A DNA stretch of 64,000 nucleotides, from NCBI GenBank assembly GCA_951812575.1, contig OX638322.1:3910501-3974500 (forward strand), written 5' to 3'. This document shows, piece by piece, positions 25,780 through 34,259 of this stretch. The translations under genes and the position numbers were made by a program. Positions within the stretch are counted from its first letter, which is position 1. Every line of letters begins with the position of its first letter. The notes under the pieces are model-generated. The model was given only the letters and a program-made list of their open reading frames with translations, was not told the DNA's origin and searched no databases. The DNA is from Candidatus Binatia bacterium. Its GTDB lineage: Bacteria > Desulfobacterota > Binatia > Bin18.

Positions 25780-25935
25780 CGTTCATCCTGAGCGTAGCCC
25801 TGGAAGGGCGAAGTCGAAGGACGCCCGGGGACCCAAGTCACGATCTTGCAGCACACGTTTAATAAGGGGGACAGCAATCCCCCTGCGCTACCGCGCTTCC
25901 CCCTTATTAAGGGGGACTGAGGGGGGTTTCCCCTG
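25780..25935. repeat. Intergenic inverted-repeat cluster
   Basis: Two dispersed-repeat types are adjacent. The first, 25780-25830, is built from TTCATCCTGAGC and CGAAGTCGAAGGACG, a common genome-scattered inverted-repeat type. The second is AATAAGGGGGA (25861-25871) with TTCCCCCTTATT (25897-25908), followed by another GGGGGACTGAGGGGGG run. Both can form hairpins. They lie in the 350-base gap upstream of the isochorismatase-like gene, where no gene is visible. Confidence 0.55.
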
Positions 25936-26039
25936 CGGGACAACCATTTTTAGAGTAAGACACCACTTATCGCTTGACTCTTCCGCCCCTCTTCCGTTAC
26001 AGCTCACACACAGCGAACGAGCAGAAAAGGAGGCAGCCC

Positions 26040-26609
26040 ATGGCTCTGGATCCCCGGAAAACGGTGTTGATCGTCATAGACGTGCAGAATGACTACTTTG
26101 ATGGTCCCTGGCCCATCCCGGATGGGAACGCGGCCCTGGACAACATCCAAGCCGCGATTGAAGCCAGCCAACAAAGCGGCGCAAAGGTCATCTATGTGCA
26201 GCACGAAGTCCTGAATCCCGAGCGGGGGATTTTCATTCGCGGCACCAACGGCTTTGAACTCCACCCGCGCCTCACACCCCGATCCGAAGACCACCGTATC
26301 GTCAAGCATTATCCCGGCTCATTTTCTAAAACCGACCTGGAAGAGACCCTCCGAAAAGACGGTATCGAGACCTTGGTCATCTCAGGTTATATGACGCATA
26401 TGTGCTGCGACACGACCGCGCGCGAGGGGTTTCAGCGCGATTTTCGCATCCTGTTTCTGAACGACGCAACCGCGACGCGCGACGGTGCGCATCCGACGCT
26501 GGGCAAGATAGCGCATGGTGAATTACACCGCTCCACCCTGATTACCCAAGCGTCGATGTTCGCCGAGGTTCTGCCCACCCAGGAACTGGTTGAACGTTTG
26601 AGTTCCTAG
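26040..26609 (+). CDS. Isochorismatase-like cysteine hydrolase
   Basis: The 189-residue protein carries the isochorismatase-fold triad region: the catalytic Asp in VLIVIDVQNDYF (residues 10-21), a Lys in RIVKHYPGSF and the nucleophile Cys in ISGYMTHMCCDTTARE. Members hydrolyse amides or vinyl ethers, such as nicotinamide, carbamoyl compounds or isochorismate; the substrate is not predictable. Start ATG 26040 has AAAGGAGG upstream. Stand-alone gene next to intergenic repeats. Confidence 0.85.
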   Translation: MALDPRKTVLIVIDVQNDYFDGPWPIPDGNAALDNIQAAIEASQQSGAKVIYVQHEVLNPERGIFIRGTNGFELHPRLTPRSEDHRIVKHYPGSFSKTDLEETLRKDGIETLVISGYMTHMCCDTTAREGFQRDFRILFLNDATATRDGAHPTLGKIAHGELHRSTLITQASMFAEVLPTQELVERLSS

Positions 26610-26650
26610 GGGCAGCGTAGAAGAGAACAGCCATGTAGGGAGTTGGCTGG

Positions 26651-27064
26651 TTAGTGGTCCATTTCTGGCTTGTATGTCGGACTTGATAGTATTAGGCGTC
26701 CTTCCCCAGCAAGCCGAGCTTTGAACGCCCGCCCTCTTTCTGTGTTGGGTTTCTGGAACTCAGCAACCGTACGAAATTGCGGCGAGATCTGACGACCACA
26801 CTCCAGGTATAAAGGATAAGTTTCGTTAATAAGTTCTTCTCGGTCTTGGTCTGTGATGGAGTATTTGGAGAGAATCAGCAGATCAAGATCGGAGTTCATA
26901 GGCCAGTGCTTTCCCCACATGTCGCCCCGGGCGAATGAGCCGAAGAGCCACACTGCGATAAGATTCTCTGCGAGCTGTCGTGTTAGCGTTTCGAGGTATT
27001 TTTGGACGCAAGCCCGTTCAGTCTCGTTCAAGTGAATCAGCGGATCAATTGGGGCAGTTTCCAT
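26651..27064 (-). CDS. MNT-type nucleotidyltransferase-domain protein
   Basis: The 137-residue protein has the polymerase-beta-like core: LFGSFARGD (GS motif) and SDLDLLILS (catalytic Asp pair), with a helical C-terminus. Minimal nucleotidyltransferases of this size commonly act as MntA-type antitoxins that AMPylate a HEPN toxin, or as stand-alone enzymes. Here no HEPN partner is present. The gene instead begins 11 nt after a P-loop kinase gene on the same strand, suggesting a two-gene operon. Confidence 0.75.
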   Translation of the reverse strand: METAPIDPLIHLNETERACVQKYLETLTRQLAENLIAVWLFGSFARGDMWGKHWPMNSDLDLLILSKYSITDQDREELINETYPLYLECGRQISPQFRTVAEFQKPNTERGRAFKARLAGEGRLILSSPTYKPEMDH

Positions 27065-27075
27065 AAGTGCTGCTT

Positions 27076-27666
27076 CTACCTATCCTTCAAGACTGGCGGT
27101 ATCCGTCTAAGAAGGTCAAGAATCTCCTGGCAGGTTTCCTGAGGGGCTTTACTTTCAGTGTAGACGACTACTTTAGCCAACCGATAGAACGTATCGTCCA
27201 CAATGTACAACTCATTCAAATCCTGGTCGTTTATCGATAGGCCTTGCCGAGTTTTCAGCAGCGCAACCGACTCATGCAGGTCCGGGGTGGGGATAACTAA
27301 GATCACACGGTTATACGGACGTAAGGCGGCGGCGATTCGTGCCTGCTTGTCTGGATCGGGGACGATGGGATGGCCTCCACCCAACTCAAGGACGCCCTCA
27401 GGATGACTGGCAAGGAATTGCACAACGGCTTCATCGAAGAAAGAGCGGCGATAGGTATAGTACTTCAGTAGTCCTTGTGTTGAAAGAAGGTCTTCGGCGA
27501 TAACCGGATCGTATCCTACAGGTTGTGTATATATTTGCTCGTATTCATCAAGTGAAGTAAATGAGCATGATAAGGAAGCGGCCAGTAGTTTGCCCAAGGT
27601 AGTTTTACCCGCACGGATTGGTCCTATTAAGATAATCTGGTTTGGTGTCGTCACTCCGTGTGTCAT
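27076..27666 (-). CDS. P-loop kinase, shikimate/nucleotide-kinase-like
   Basis: The 196-residue protein has Walker A GPIRAGKTTLGKLLA near its N-terminus, a DEYEQIY acid pair in the position where shikimate kinases bind substrate, and VLELGGGHPI. The overall layout resembles AroK-type kinases, but it lacks clear shikimate-binding Arg motifs, so the substrate is uncertain. Start ATG 27666 (MTHGVTT) is preferred to an upstream in-frame start whose extension is not family-like. It pairs with the downstream nucleotidyltransferase gene and its upstream side is interrupted by the IS5-family element 57 bases away. Confidence 0.65.
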   Translation of the reverse strand: MTHGVTTPNQIILIGPIRAGKTTLGKLLAASLSCSFTSLDEYEQIYTQPVGYDPVIAEDLLSTQGLLKYYTYRRSFFDEAVVQFLASHPEGVLELGGGHPIVPDPDKQARIAAALRPYNRVILVIPTPDLHESVALLKTRQGLSINDQDLNELYIVDDTFYRLAKVVVYTESKAPQETCQEILDLLRRIPPVLKDR

Positions 27667-27722
27667 ACCAGAGTTCTTCAGTACAACCCAAACGAGAATT
27701 CTGGAGAGCAAGAATTTCAACC

Positions 27723-28566
27723 CTAGGGTCAGGACTCATAAAGGGGGTATTCTTGGTCAGCCGAGTGTGATTGTGTCCTCTCCATTTGGAGGGGGAGAGC
27801 GATGGCCAAGCATTTCTGGCTTTCTGCCGCGCAATTCGCGCGGCTCCAGCCGCTGTTGCCGACCAAGGTGCGGGGGGTGCCGCGGGTGGATGATCGGCGG
27901 GTCATCTCAGGGATTATCCATGTGTTACAGAGCGGCTTTCGGTGGCGCGATGCGCCGCCCGTCTATGGCCCGTCCAAGACGTTGTACAATCGGTTCGTAC
28001 GCTGGGCACGCAAAGGCGTCTGGGACGGCGTGTTCGCGCGGCTGTCCGAGGCAGGAGGGCCGCCGGTAGCGCTGATGCTGGATTCGACTCCCGTCAAGGC
28101 GCATCGGTCAGCGGCGGGGGGAAAAGGGGGGCGCAGCAGCAGGCGATCGGACGGGCGCGGGGCGGGCGCACGACTAAAATCCATGCCGCGGTCGATGAGT
28201 ACGGCCGCCCGCGGCGGCTGATCGTCCGCCCGGGCCATCGCGGGGACGCCCCGGTCGGGGCCGAACTGGTGGCCGATATGACCCCTGAGCGCTGTCTGGC
28301 CGATACCGCCTATGATAGTGATGCGTTGCGCGCCTTGCTGTGGCGGCGCGGCTGTCAGCCGGTCATCCCCAACAACCCGACTCGCAAACGCAAACATCCC
28401 TTCGACACAGTCGCTTATCGGGCCCGGAATGTCATCGAGCACACCTTCTGTCGACTCAAGGACTGGCGCCGCATCGCCACCCGCTATGACAAACTCGCCC
28501 ACAACTACCTTGCCTCTGTCGCCCTTGCTGCTATCGTCCTCTATTGGTTATGAGTCCTGACCCTAG
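27723..28566 (+). mobile_element. IS5-family insertion sequence
   Basis: The element is bounded by perfect 19-bp inverted repeats, CTAGGGTCAGGACTCATAA at 27723-27741 and its complement at 28548-28566. It is 844 bp long counting the CTAG at each end. It encodes one transposase in two overlapping frames. The palindromic CTAG at both ends may be the duplicated target. The right end coincides with the left end of the IS630 element. Confidence 0.88.
27802..28553 (+). CDS. IS5-family DDE transposase (needs -1 frameshift)
   Basis: The first frame (27802-28221) gives the N-terminal helix-turn-helix region and the first catalytic Asp in MLDSTPVKAH. The second frame continues as RARGGRTTKIHAAVDEYG, then LADTAYDSDALR (second Asp) and RNVIEHTFCRLKDWRRIATR (Glu). 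The switch lies near the G-A-G homopolymer run at about 28116-28131 (GGGGGGAAAAGGGGGG) and needs a -1 shift. Several IS5-family members use programmed frameshifting, so the element may be intact; a simple mutation is the alternative. GGAGGGGGAGAG precedes the ATG. Confidence 0.85.
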
Positions 28567-29626
28567 AGCATTCTGTGAATAGATTGAATCGGGGGGGGCT
28601 GTTTCAGCCAGCGTAGAGGTGTGGCAGGATCCTGGGAGCGGGAGGCAGGAGGGGAGCAGCAAATGGCCCGAGCGTATTCTCAAGATTTGCGGGACCGAGT
28701 GATTGATGCCGTCCAGCGCGAGGGGATGAGTCGGCGGGCAGCGGCGCGGCGGTTTGGAGTCAGTAGCGCGTCAGCGATCAAGTGGCTCCAGCGCTTGTAC
28801 GGGACCGGGGAGCGAGGGAGTGCGGGCACCGGGGGGCATCGGCCCTCGAAGGTGCAACCGGAGCGCGCGTGGCTATTGGCGGTGATCGCGGCGCAGCCGG
28901 ACATCACGCTGAGCGCGTTGGCGGCCCGATTGTTGGGAGAGCGAGGGGTGAAGGCAGATACCGGGATGCTGTCCCGGTTCTTCAAAGGGGCCGGGATCAG
29001 CTTCAAAAAAAAGTCTCTCGGCCTCCGAGCAGGAGCGCCCTGACATCGTGCGGCGGCGGGCACGTTGGCAGCGCTCCCAAGGCCAGCTTGATCCCCACCG
29101 GCTAGTGTTCATTGATGAGACGTGGGCCAAGACCAATATGACCCGCAGCCACGGGCGCTGTCCGCGTGGCAAGCGGTTGGCCGCCACGCGCCCCTATGGG
29201 CATTGGCAAACCCTGACCTTCGTGGCTGCCCTCCGGTGCGACCGCCTGACCGCCCCCTGTGTTTTCGATGGCCCGATCAACGGCCCCCGCTTCCTCGCCT
29301 ATGTGGAACAATGCCTTCTCCCCACTCTGACGGGCGGCGATATTGTCATCCTGGACAATCTCAGCAGCCACAAGAGTGCCGCCGTGCGGACAGCCATCGA
29401 GCGAGCGGGCGCCACGTTGCGCTTCCTGCCCCCCTATTCGCCCGATCTCAACCCGATTGAACAGGTCTTCGCTAAGCTCAAAGCCTTACTGCGCCAAGCG
29501 GCGGAACGCACGGTCGAGGCGACGTGGCGCCGGGTCGGCACCCTCCTCAATCGCTTCGGACCTGAGGAATGTAGCCATTACTTCACCCACGCTGGCTATG
29601 CGTCAACCTAAAAACAGAATGCTCTA
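28564..29626 (+). mobile_element. IS630-family insertion sequence
   Basis: The ends are TAGAGCATTCTGT (28564-28576) and ACAGAATGCTCTA (29614-29626), a perfect 13-bp inverted repeat that includes the duplicated TA target typical of IS630/Tc1 elements. The length is about 1063 bp. The left TA is inside the CTAG that ends the IS5 element, so the two sit back to back. Confidence 0.88.
28663..29611 (+). CDS. IS630-family DDE transposase (frame change at an A8 run)
   Basis: The first frame (28663-29043) holds the N-terminal helix-turn-helix domain (MARAYSQDLRDRVIDAV, RRAAARRFGVSSASAIKWL). The second (in frame to 29611) holds the catalytic core: VFIDETWAKT, DIVILDNLSSHKS and PPYSPDLNPIEQVFAKLK. The frames join at TTC-A8-GTCTCTC, about 29003-29018. 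Deleting one A restores FKKSLSASEQERPD, the usual IS630 sequence. The run suggests transcriptional slippage or a simple insertion. A GGAGGGGAG site precedes ATG 28663. Confidence 0.85.
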
Positions 29627-29647
29627 GCTCGCTGGGGCGCTATTACT

Positions 29648-30655
29648 CTATCGGAAATACGGGACGATGTGCTCGCCCAGCAGTTCCACTACGCGGTAGG
29701 CATGAGCGGCTGCCATGCCTGGCCACCAGATGCGGAAAATAAAATGGTCAATCCCGAGCTGGTGATGATGGGCTTCGATTTGTTCAGCGACCTCTTCAAT
29801 GCTGCCCAGAATAAAACGATCTCTGGCCAGTTCCTCAAATGAGACGCGAAACGATTCCTCGCCAGGTAATTCCTTGTCCTGTCCCCAGTCGGCATAGGCT
29901 TGATATTTTTTCTCCAAATACGGCTGAGCAATGGCCAGCGATTCATCACGCGTTTTGGCGACGTGCATTTCTTTGATGATGGGGACCTCCAGCGCGTCGG
30001 TATGACCAGAGGCGGCTAAAGTGGCTTTATACAGCGCCATCTGTCGTTGCAACGTGTGGGTGGTGGCGTGGGGATTTACCAACCACGAACACCCCAGCCG
30101 GCCGGCACGCTCAATGGCGCTATCGTTGTTCGCAGCAATCCAGATAGGCGGATGCGGTTGCTGGACGGGCCGAATCGTACTCGTCGCGTTTTCCAGACTG
30201 AAATGGCTACCCCGGAAGGACACATTCTCTTCTGTCCACAGGCGACGGATGAGTTTCAGGGACTCCTCGAAGCGAGGAATACGGTCACGGCGGCGCGTAT
30301 TAAATCCCTGGTACTCAATATCTCGATAGCCGAGCCCAACGCCAAATACGGCGCGTCCTTCGCTGATGACATCAAGCGACGCCACATCTTCAGCCAGACC
30401 CACCGGGCTATACAATGGGAGCAGAATTACCGACAGCACGAGTGACATCGAACCACTCTCGGCCGCCAGCCGTGACAGCAGCGGCAGGCTCTGGATATTC
30501 TGATACGGAGGGGCAAGGAAATGCTGACCGCAGGCAATCGAGTCGAGGCCGGCATCCCGCGCAAGGCGGGTCAGCTCAACCGTTTCCCTGAAGCGTTTAA
30601 CGGGCGAATCCGTTCGGGGATGCTGGGGCATGGCCATGATGCCAAATTTGATCAT
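29648..30655 (-). CDS. LLM-class flavin-dependent oxidoreductase
   Basis: The 335-residue protein is a bacterial-luciferase-like monooxygenase with ISEGRAVFGVGLGYRDIEYQ and RRLWTEENVSFRG. The substrate is not predictable. It reads toward the IS630 element, whose end is 21 bases past the stop. It is separated from the upstream LLM gene by a terminator and has its own AGGAG site. Confidence 0.88.
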   Translation of the reverse strand: MIKFGIMAMPQHPRTDSPVKRFRETVELTRLARDAGLDSIACGQHFLAPPYQNIQSLPLLSRLAAESGSMSLVLSVILLPLYSPVGLAEDVASLDVISEGRAVFGVGLGYRDIEYQGFNTRRRDRIPRFEESLKLIRRLWTEENVSFRGSHFSLENATSTIRPVQQPHPPIWIAANNDSAIERAGRLGCSWLVNPHATTHTLQRQMALYKATLAASGHTDALEVPIIKEMHVAKTRDESLAIAQPYLEKKYQAYADWGQDKELPGEESFRVSFEELARDRFILGSIEEVAEQIEAHHHQLGIDHFIFRIWWPGMAAAHAYRVVELLGEHIVPYFR

Positions 30656-30676
30656 GCAGCTTCTCCTGGAGAAAAA

Positions 30677-30698
30677 GGGCGGTTACAATGGACCGCCC
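30677..30698 (-). terminator. Rho-independent terminator between two LLM genes
   Basis: On the minus strand GGGCGGT-loop-ACCGCCC is a 7-bp stem with an 8-base loop, followed by TTTTTCTCC. It lies 31 bases past the stop of the 30729-31586 gene and just ahead of the ribosome site of the next gene. Confidence 0.8.
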
Positions 30699-30728
30699 CT
30701 TCCCTGTCCCGGTGACAATCCGTTCTGC

Positions 30729-31586
30729 CTAGAGCACTTCTTTGGCCAGAGATTCCAATTCTGCGAGGACGGCCTCCTCGCCTTCCTCACTCTGTGTCAG
30801 CCATATGGTGACATGATCCACACCAGCGGATTGCAGCTCACTGATTTCCTCTTTGGTACGGAATTTGCCGGGCCAGCCAAAGGCCAGGACAGAGATTTCT
30901 TTGGGGTCGCGGCCTGCCTGTTCGGCCATCTCGTTGAGGCGCTGGCGCCCGGCTTGAATATCTTCCACAGGGGAAAGAACGGGCATCCAGCCGTCTCCCC
31001 ATTCGACCACCCGCTTAAAGACATATTTTGACGAGCCGCCCATGTACACTGGCGGGTGAGGTTTTCGGGCAGGTTTCGGGAATGAGCGGACGGCAGGGAA
31101 ATCGTAGTACTTGCCGTGATATTCGGCCTCGTCCTGCGTCCAGAGTTCCTTCATGGCCAGGATGGCATCCTTGGTTTGTCCCCAACGGTGATCAAAGTCA
31201 CCCCCCATGATCTCCGTCTCCTCTCTCAGCCAGCCGGCCCCAATACCAAAGATGAAACGGCCTCCTGAGAAGTGATCCAGGGTCGCGACTTCTTTGGCCA
31301 ATTCAAGCGGATTACGCTCCGGGATCAAACAGATTCCCGTGCCGAGTTCAATCGTCTTGGTCACGGCCGAGGCACGAGCCAAGGATACAAACGGATCGGT
31401 GATGCGGCCATATTCGTCTGGAATGATGCCGTCTTCCGAGGCTGGATAGGGCGAACTGGTTTTAATCGGAATAATCGCATGTTCCGGCACCCAATAGGAG
31501 GCAAAACCCAATTCCTCCGCCCGCTTGGCAATGACAGCCGGATCAACGGATTTATCAATACAGAACTCGAAAACTCCAATTTTCAT
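30729..31586 (-). CDS. LLM-class F420/flavin-dependent oxidoreductase
   Basis: The 285-residue protein has the LLM fold with MKIGVFEFCIDKSVDPAVIA at the N-terminus, VPEHAIIP, ATLDHFSGGRFIFGIGAGWL and KPHPPVYMGG. The ELGTGICLIPERNPLELAKE block is typical of the F420-type subgroup (TIGR03619-like). The cofactor, F420 or FMN, cannot be settled by eye. It is divergent from adk, with a 158-base gap. A terminator follows, so it is probably a one-gene unit. Confidence 0.85.
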   Translation of the reverse strand: MKIGVFEFCIDKSVDPAVIAKRAEELGFASYWVPEHAIIPIKTSSPYPASEDGIIPDEYGRITDPFVSLARASAVTKTIELGTGICLIPERNPLELAKEVATLDHFSGGRFIFGIGAGWLREETEIMGGDFDHRWGQTKDAILAMKELWTQDEAEYHGKYYDFPAVRSFPKPARKPHPPVYMGGSSKYVFKRVVEWGDGWMPVLSPVEDIQAGRQRLNEMAEQAGRDPKEISVLAFGWPGKFRTKEEISELQSAGVDHVTIWLTQSEEGEEAVLAELESLAKEVL

Positions 31587-31744
31587 ATATTCCTCCTTCT
31601 CGTCTGTCTGAATACAGCGCTCCTGACTCTACCACGAGCCTCCCGGCACGCCTAGCAGTGAGAGTGTTCCTTCGATAGTATCCATGCCATCTTCATGATT
31701 TCAGGCGACAGCGAGCTGTCGTACCAGAGGGAGGATTGACATCT

Positions 31745-32371
31745 ATGCGGATGATTTTAGTCGGGCCACCGGGGGCGGGCAAAGGGACGCAGGCCGTTCA
31801 TCTCGTCGAACGGTTCAAGATTTCTCATATCTCAACCGGTGATATGCTACGCGCAGCGGTGAGTGAAGGGACCGAGTTAGGCAAACAGGCGGACAGCTAT
31901 ATGAAGGCCGGTGGCTTGGTGCCGGATGACCTCGTCATCGCGATGGTGATAGAGCGGATTGGAAAACCGGACTGCACAAAAGGGTTTATGTTAGATGGCT
32001 TTCCACGCACCCGGCCCCAGGCTGAGGCCCTGGATGTCGAACTGCAGAAGGCCGGGGTTGCCCTAGATGTTGTGCTGCAAATTGAAGTCCCGGACGATTT
32101 GATTGTCGCACGCATTACCGGCCGACGCCTGGACCCCGATACGGGAGATATTTACCACATAAAATTCAAACCGCCGCCGAAAGATATTGCCGGTCAGGTG
32201 ATTCAGCGCAAGGATGACACTGAAGAGGCCTGCCGGGCCAGGCTCGAAAAATACCACTCGGAAACGGCACCGATTATCCCTTTTTATGCGGCCCAAGGAA
32301 CGCTGAAGCGGGTGGATGGTAACGCCGCCCCGGACGAGGTCAGCCGGCGTATTGAGCAAGTGTTGGGGTAG
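31745..32371 (+). CDS. adk: Adenylate kinase
   Basis: The 208-residue enzyme interconverts AMP and ATP with ADP. It has Walker A MILVGPPGAGKGTQ (residues 3-16), HISTGDMLRAAV, GFMLDGFPRTRPQAEAL and a LID region RRLDPDTGDIYHIKFKPPP. ATG 31745 is preferred over an in-frame TTG 9 bases earlier. A 7-bp inverted repeat, CGACAGC-ga-GCTGTCG (31706-31721), lies about 24 bases upstream and could be an operator or a hairpin in the leader. It is not beside secY or ribosomal genes, as it often is elsewhere. Confidence 0.95.
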   Translation: MRMILVGPPGAGKGTQAVHLVERFKISHISTGDMLRAAVSEGTELGKQADSYMKAGGLVPDDLVIAMVIERIGKPDCTKGFMLDGFPRTRPQAEALDVELQKAGVALDVVLQIEVPDDLIVARITGRRLDPDTGDIYHIKFKPPPKDIAGQVIQRKDDTEEACRARLEKYHSETAPIIPFYAAQGTLKRVDGNAAPDEVSRRIEQVLG

Positions 32372-32391
32372 TGGCTTGAACACAGACTAAC

Positions 32392-32419
32392 GTAGGGGCA
32401 ATTCATGAATTGCCCCTAC
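32392..32419. repeat. 28-bp perfect palindrome, copy 1 (candidate bidirectional terminator)
   Basis: GTAGGGGCAATTCA is followed by its exact reverse complement, giving a 28-bp perfect palindrome. It lies between the convergent adk and PQQ dehydrogenase genes. The identical palindrome occurs at 50257-50284. Dispersed palindromes of this kind are common intergenic repeats; termination is inferred from position. Confidence 0.85.
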
Positions 32420-32447
32420 CCGCCTGACCGATATTGGCACTGCGCTT

Positions 32448-34154
32448 TTACGGCAGCGCAAAGACCGCAACAGCGCTCCCCGGTGTGGTGTGGGGATATT
32501 TTCCTACGATGTCCACGACCAAGCCCCCGGCGCCACTGGGAACGGCAACGTATTGTTTGCCTCCAACCTTGTAGGAGATCGGTTGTCCTCGAACCGCTGA
32601 CCCGGTCTGAAACTTCCACAAGACTTCGCCCGTTGCGTCATCCAAGGCCAGTGCAAATCCCTTTTGGTTGCCCGTAAAGACGAGTCCGCCGGCTGTGGCG
32701 AGCGCACCCCCCACCATCGGCCACTCGTCCTTATAGCGCCACTTTACCTCACCGCTGGTCGGGTCTATGGCCGTGACGTGGCCGTAGGCCGTGCCGAGGT
32801 CGCCCTGCGTTTGTCCAGGCCCGCCGCCCCAGAATGGGATGCCTTTGATGAAAATAGACCTGGCCTTTTCCATTTTACCGCAACTCTCGATCGTCGGGAC
32901 AAAGATAAGGTTGGCCAGCGGACTGTAGGCCGCGGCGTACGAGCCATTTTGTCCCCCCACATTTCCAGGACAGATGAGTTCAGGATTGCCCCCCTCCATG
33001 GGAACATACTGAGGGTCAACGATCGGACGACCATTTTCGTCCAGCCCTTTCGCCCAGTTGAGTTGCTCAACATACTGCGAGCCATGCAGAAACTTCCCAT
33101 CCCCGCGATTCAGGACATACATATACCCATTCCGATTGGGCTGGGCTAAGGCTTTCACCGACTCCCCACTACGCGTGACGTCGAGCAGAAACATGCCCGT
33201 GTTGCCATCATAGTCCCAGACGTCGTGTGGGGTAAATTGGAAGTACCATTTGATCTCGCCACTGTCTGGGTCAAGGGCTAACGCCGAGTTCGTGTAGAGA
33301 TTATCGCCCTCACGTCCATCTCCGTTCCAGTCGGGGGCCGGGTTGCCCGTTGCCCAGTACACCAGGTCAAGGTCCGCATCATACGAGCCCGTCACCCAGG
33401 CCGGACCACCGCCCTGTTTATACGAATCACCGGCCCAGGTCTCGACACCGGGCTCGCCTGCGTCAGGCACGGTATAACGACGCCACTTACGCGCCCCGGT
33501 CTCAAGATCATAGGCATCGATATAGCCGCGAATACCGTATTCACCGCCCGCAATACCAACGATGACGTTATCTCGAACAATCAGGGGTGCCAGGGTAAAG
33601 CTGAAGCCACCCGCATAGTCGTCGGCTTTGGTATTCCACACGACAGTCCCGGTTTTTCTGTCGAGCGCGACAACACGCGCATCCAGGGTAGCCATAATGA
33701 CCTTGTCCCCAGCCAAGGCTACACCCCGATTTCCAGGCCCGCAGCAAATTCGCATATCGTCCGGCAATTCGTGATCGTATTTCCAGAGCGGCTTGCCCGT
33801 TGCCGCGTCTAAGGCAAACAGCTTGTTGTAGGCCGCAGTAAGATACATGACGCCATCAGCCACCACGGGCGAGGCTTGCATTTGTGCCGGCACACCGGTT
33901 TGAAAAATCCAGGTGGCCTGGAGTTGTTTGACGTTCTGGCGGTCGATATCCGTCAGCGGGCTAAATCGCCAGCCGGCGTAATTCCCGCCGTACATCAACC
34001 AGTCATCGGCCGGCTCCTGGAGCAGGCGCTCCTGTGTAACCGGCTGAAGTGCGGCGTCGTTCTTGGCATGAGAGTCAGCGTACAGTGCGGTTGGAGATAG
34101 CAGCATGAGCGTGACTGCTATCTGTAAAAATCTCCACAACCAGAAACCTCGCAT
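32448..34154 (-). CDS. PQQ-dependent alcohol dehydrogenase, lanthanide-type residues
   Basis: The 568-residue exported quinoprotein (signal peptide, FLQIAVTLMLLSPTALYA) has beta-propeller W repeats and the vicinal-cysteine motif RICCGPGNRG (Cys137-Cys138). Metal/PQQ residues in family alignment are Glu205 (GGEYGIRG), Asn271 (ATGNPAPD), catalytic Asp314 and Asp316 in HDVWDYDGN. The second Asp two residues after the catalytic one distinguishes lanthanide-dependent XoxF/PedH/ExaF enzymes from MxaF (DYA). It would oxidise methanol, ethanol or another small alcohol. It is last in the CuMMO-associated cluster. ATG 34154 has GAGGAGG upstream. Confidence 0.88.
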   Translation of the reverse strand: MRGFWLWRFLQIAVTLMLLSPTALYADSHAKNDAALQPVTQERLLQEPADDWLMYGGNYAGWRFSPLTDIDRQNVKQLQATWIFQTGVPAQMQASPVVADGVMYLTAAYNKLFALDAATGKPLWKYDHELPDDMRICCGPGNRGVALAGDKVIMATLDARVVALDRKTGTVVWNTKADDYAGGFSFTLAPLIVRDNVIVGIAGGEYGIRGYIDAYDLETGARKWRRYTVPDAGEPGVETWAGDSYKQGGGPAWVTGSYDADLDLVYWATGNPAPDWNGDGREGDNLYTNSALALDPDSGEIKWYFQFTPHDVWDYDGNTGMFLLDVTRSGESVKALAQPNRNGYMYVLNRGDGKFLHGSQYVEQLNWAKGLDENGRPIVDPQYVPMEGGNPELICPGNVGGQNGSYAAAYSPLANLIFVPTIESCGKMEKARSIFIKGIPFWGGGPGQTQGDLGTAYGHVTAIDPTSGEVKWRYKDEWPMVGGALATAGGLVFTGNQKGFALALDDATGEVLWKFQTGSAVRGQPISYKVGGKQYVAVPSGAGGLVVDIVGKYPHTTPGSAVAVFALP

Positions 34155-34259
34155 GGATAATGCCTCCTCAGAGAGAATTGACGATAAAAAATGTGGTCGA
34201 ACCCTACTGATTTTTAGACTGGAGGTCAAGGCAAAGAGCGCATATGACGTCTCAAACCC

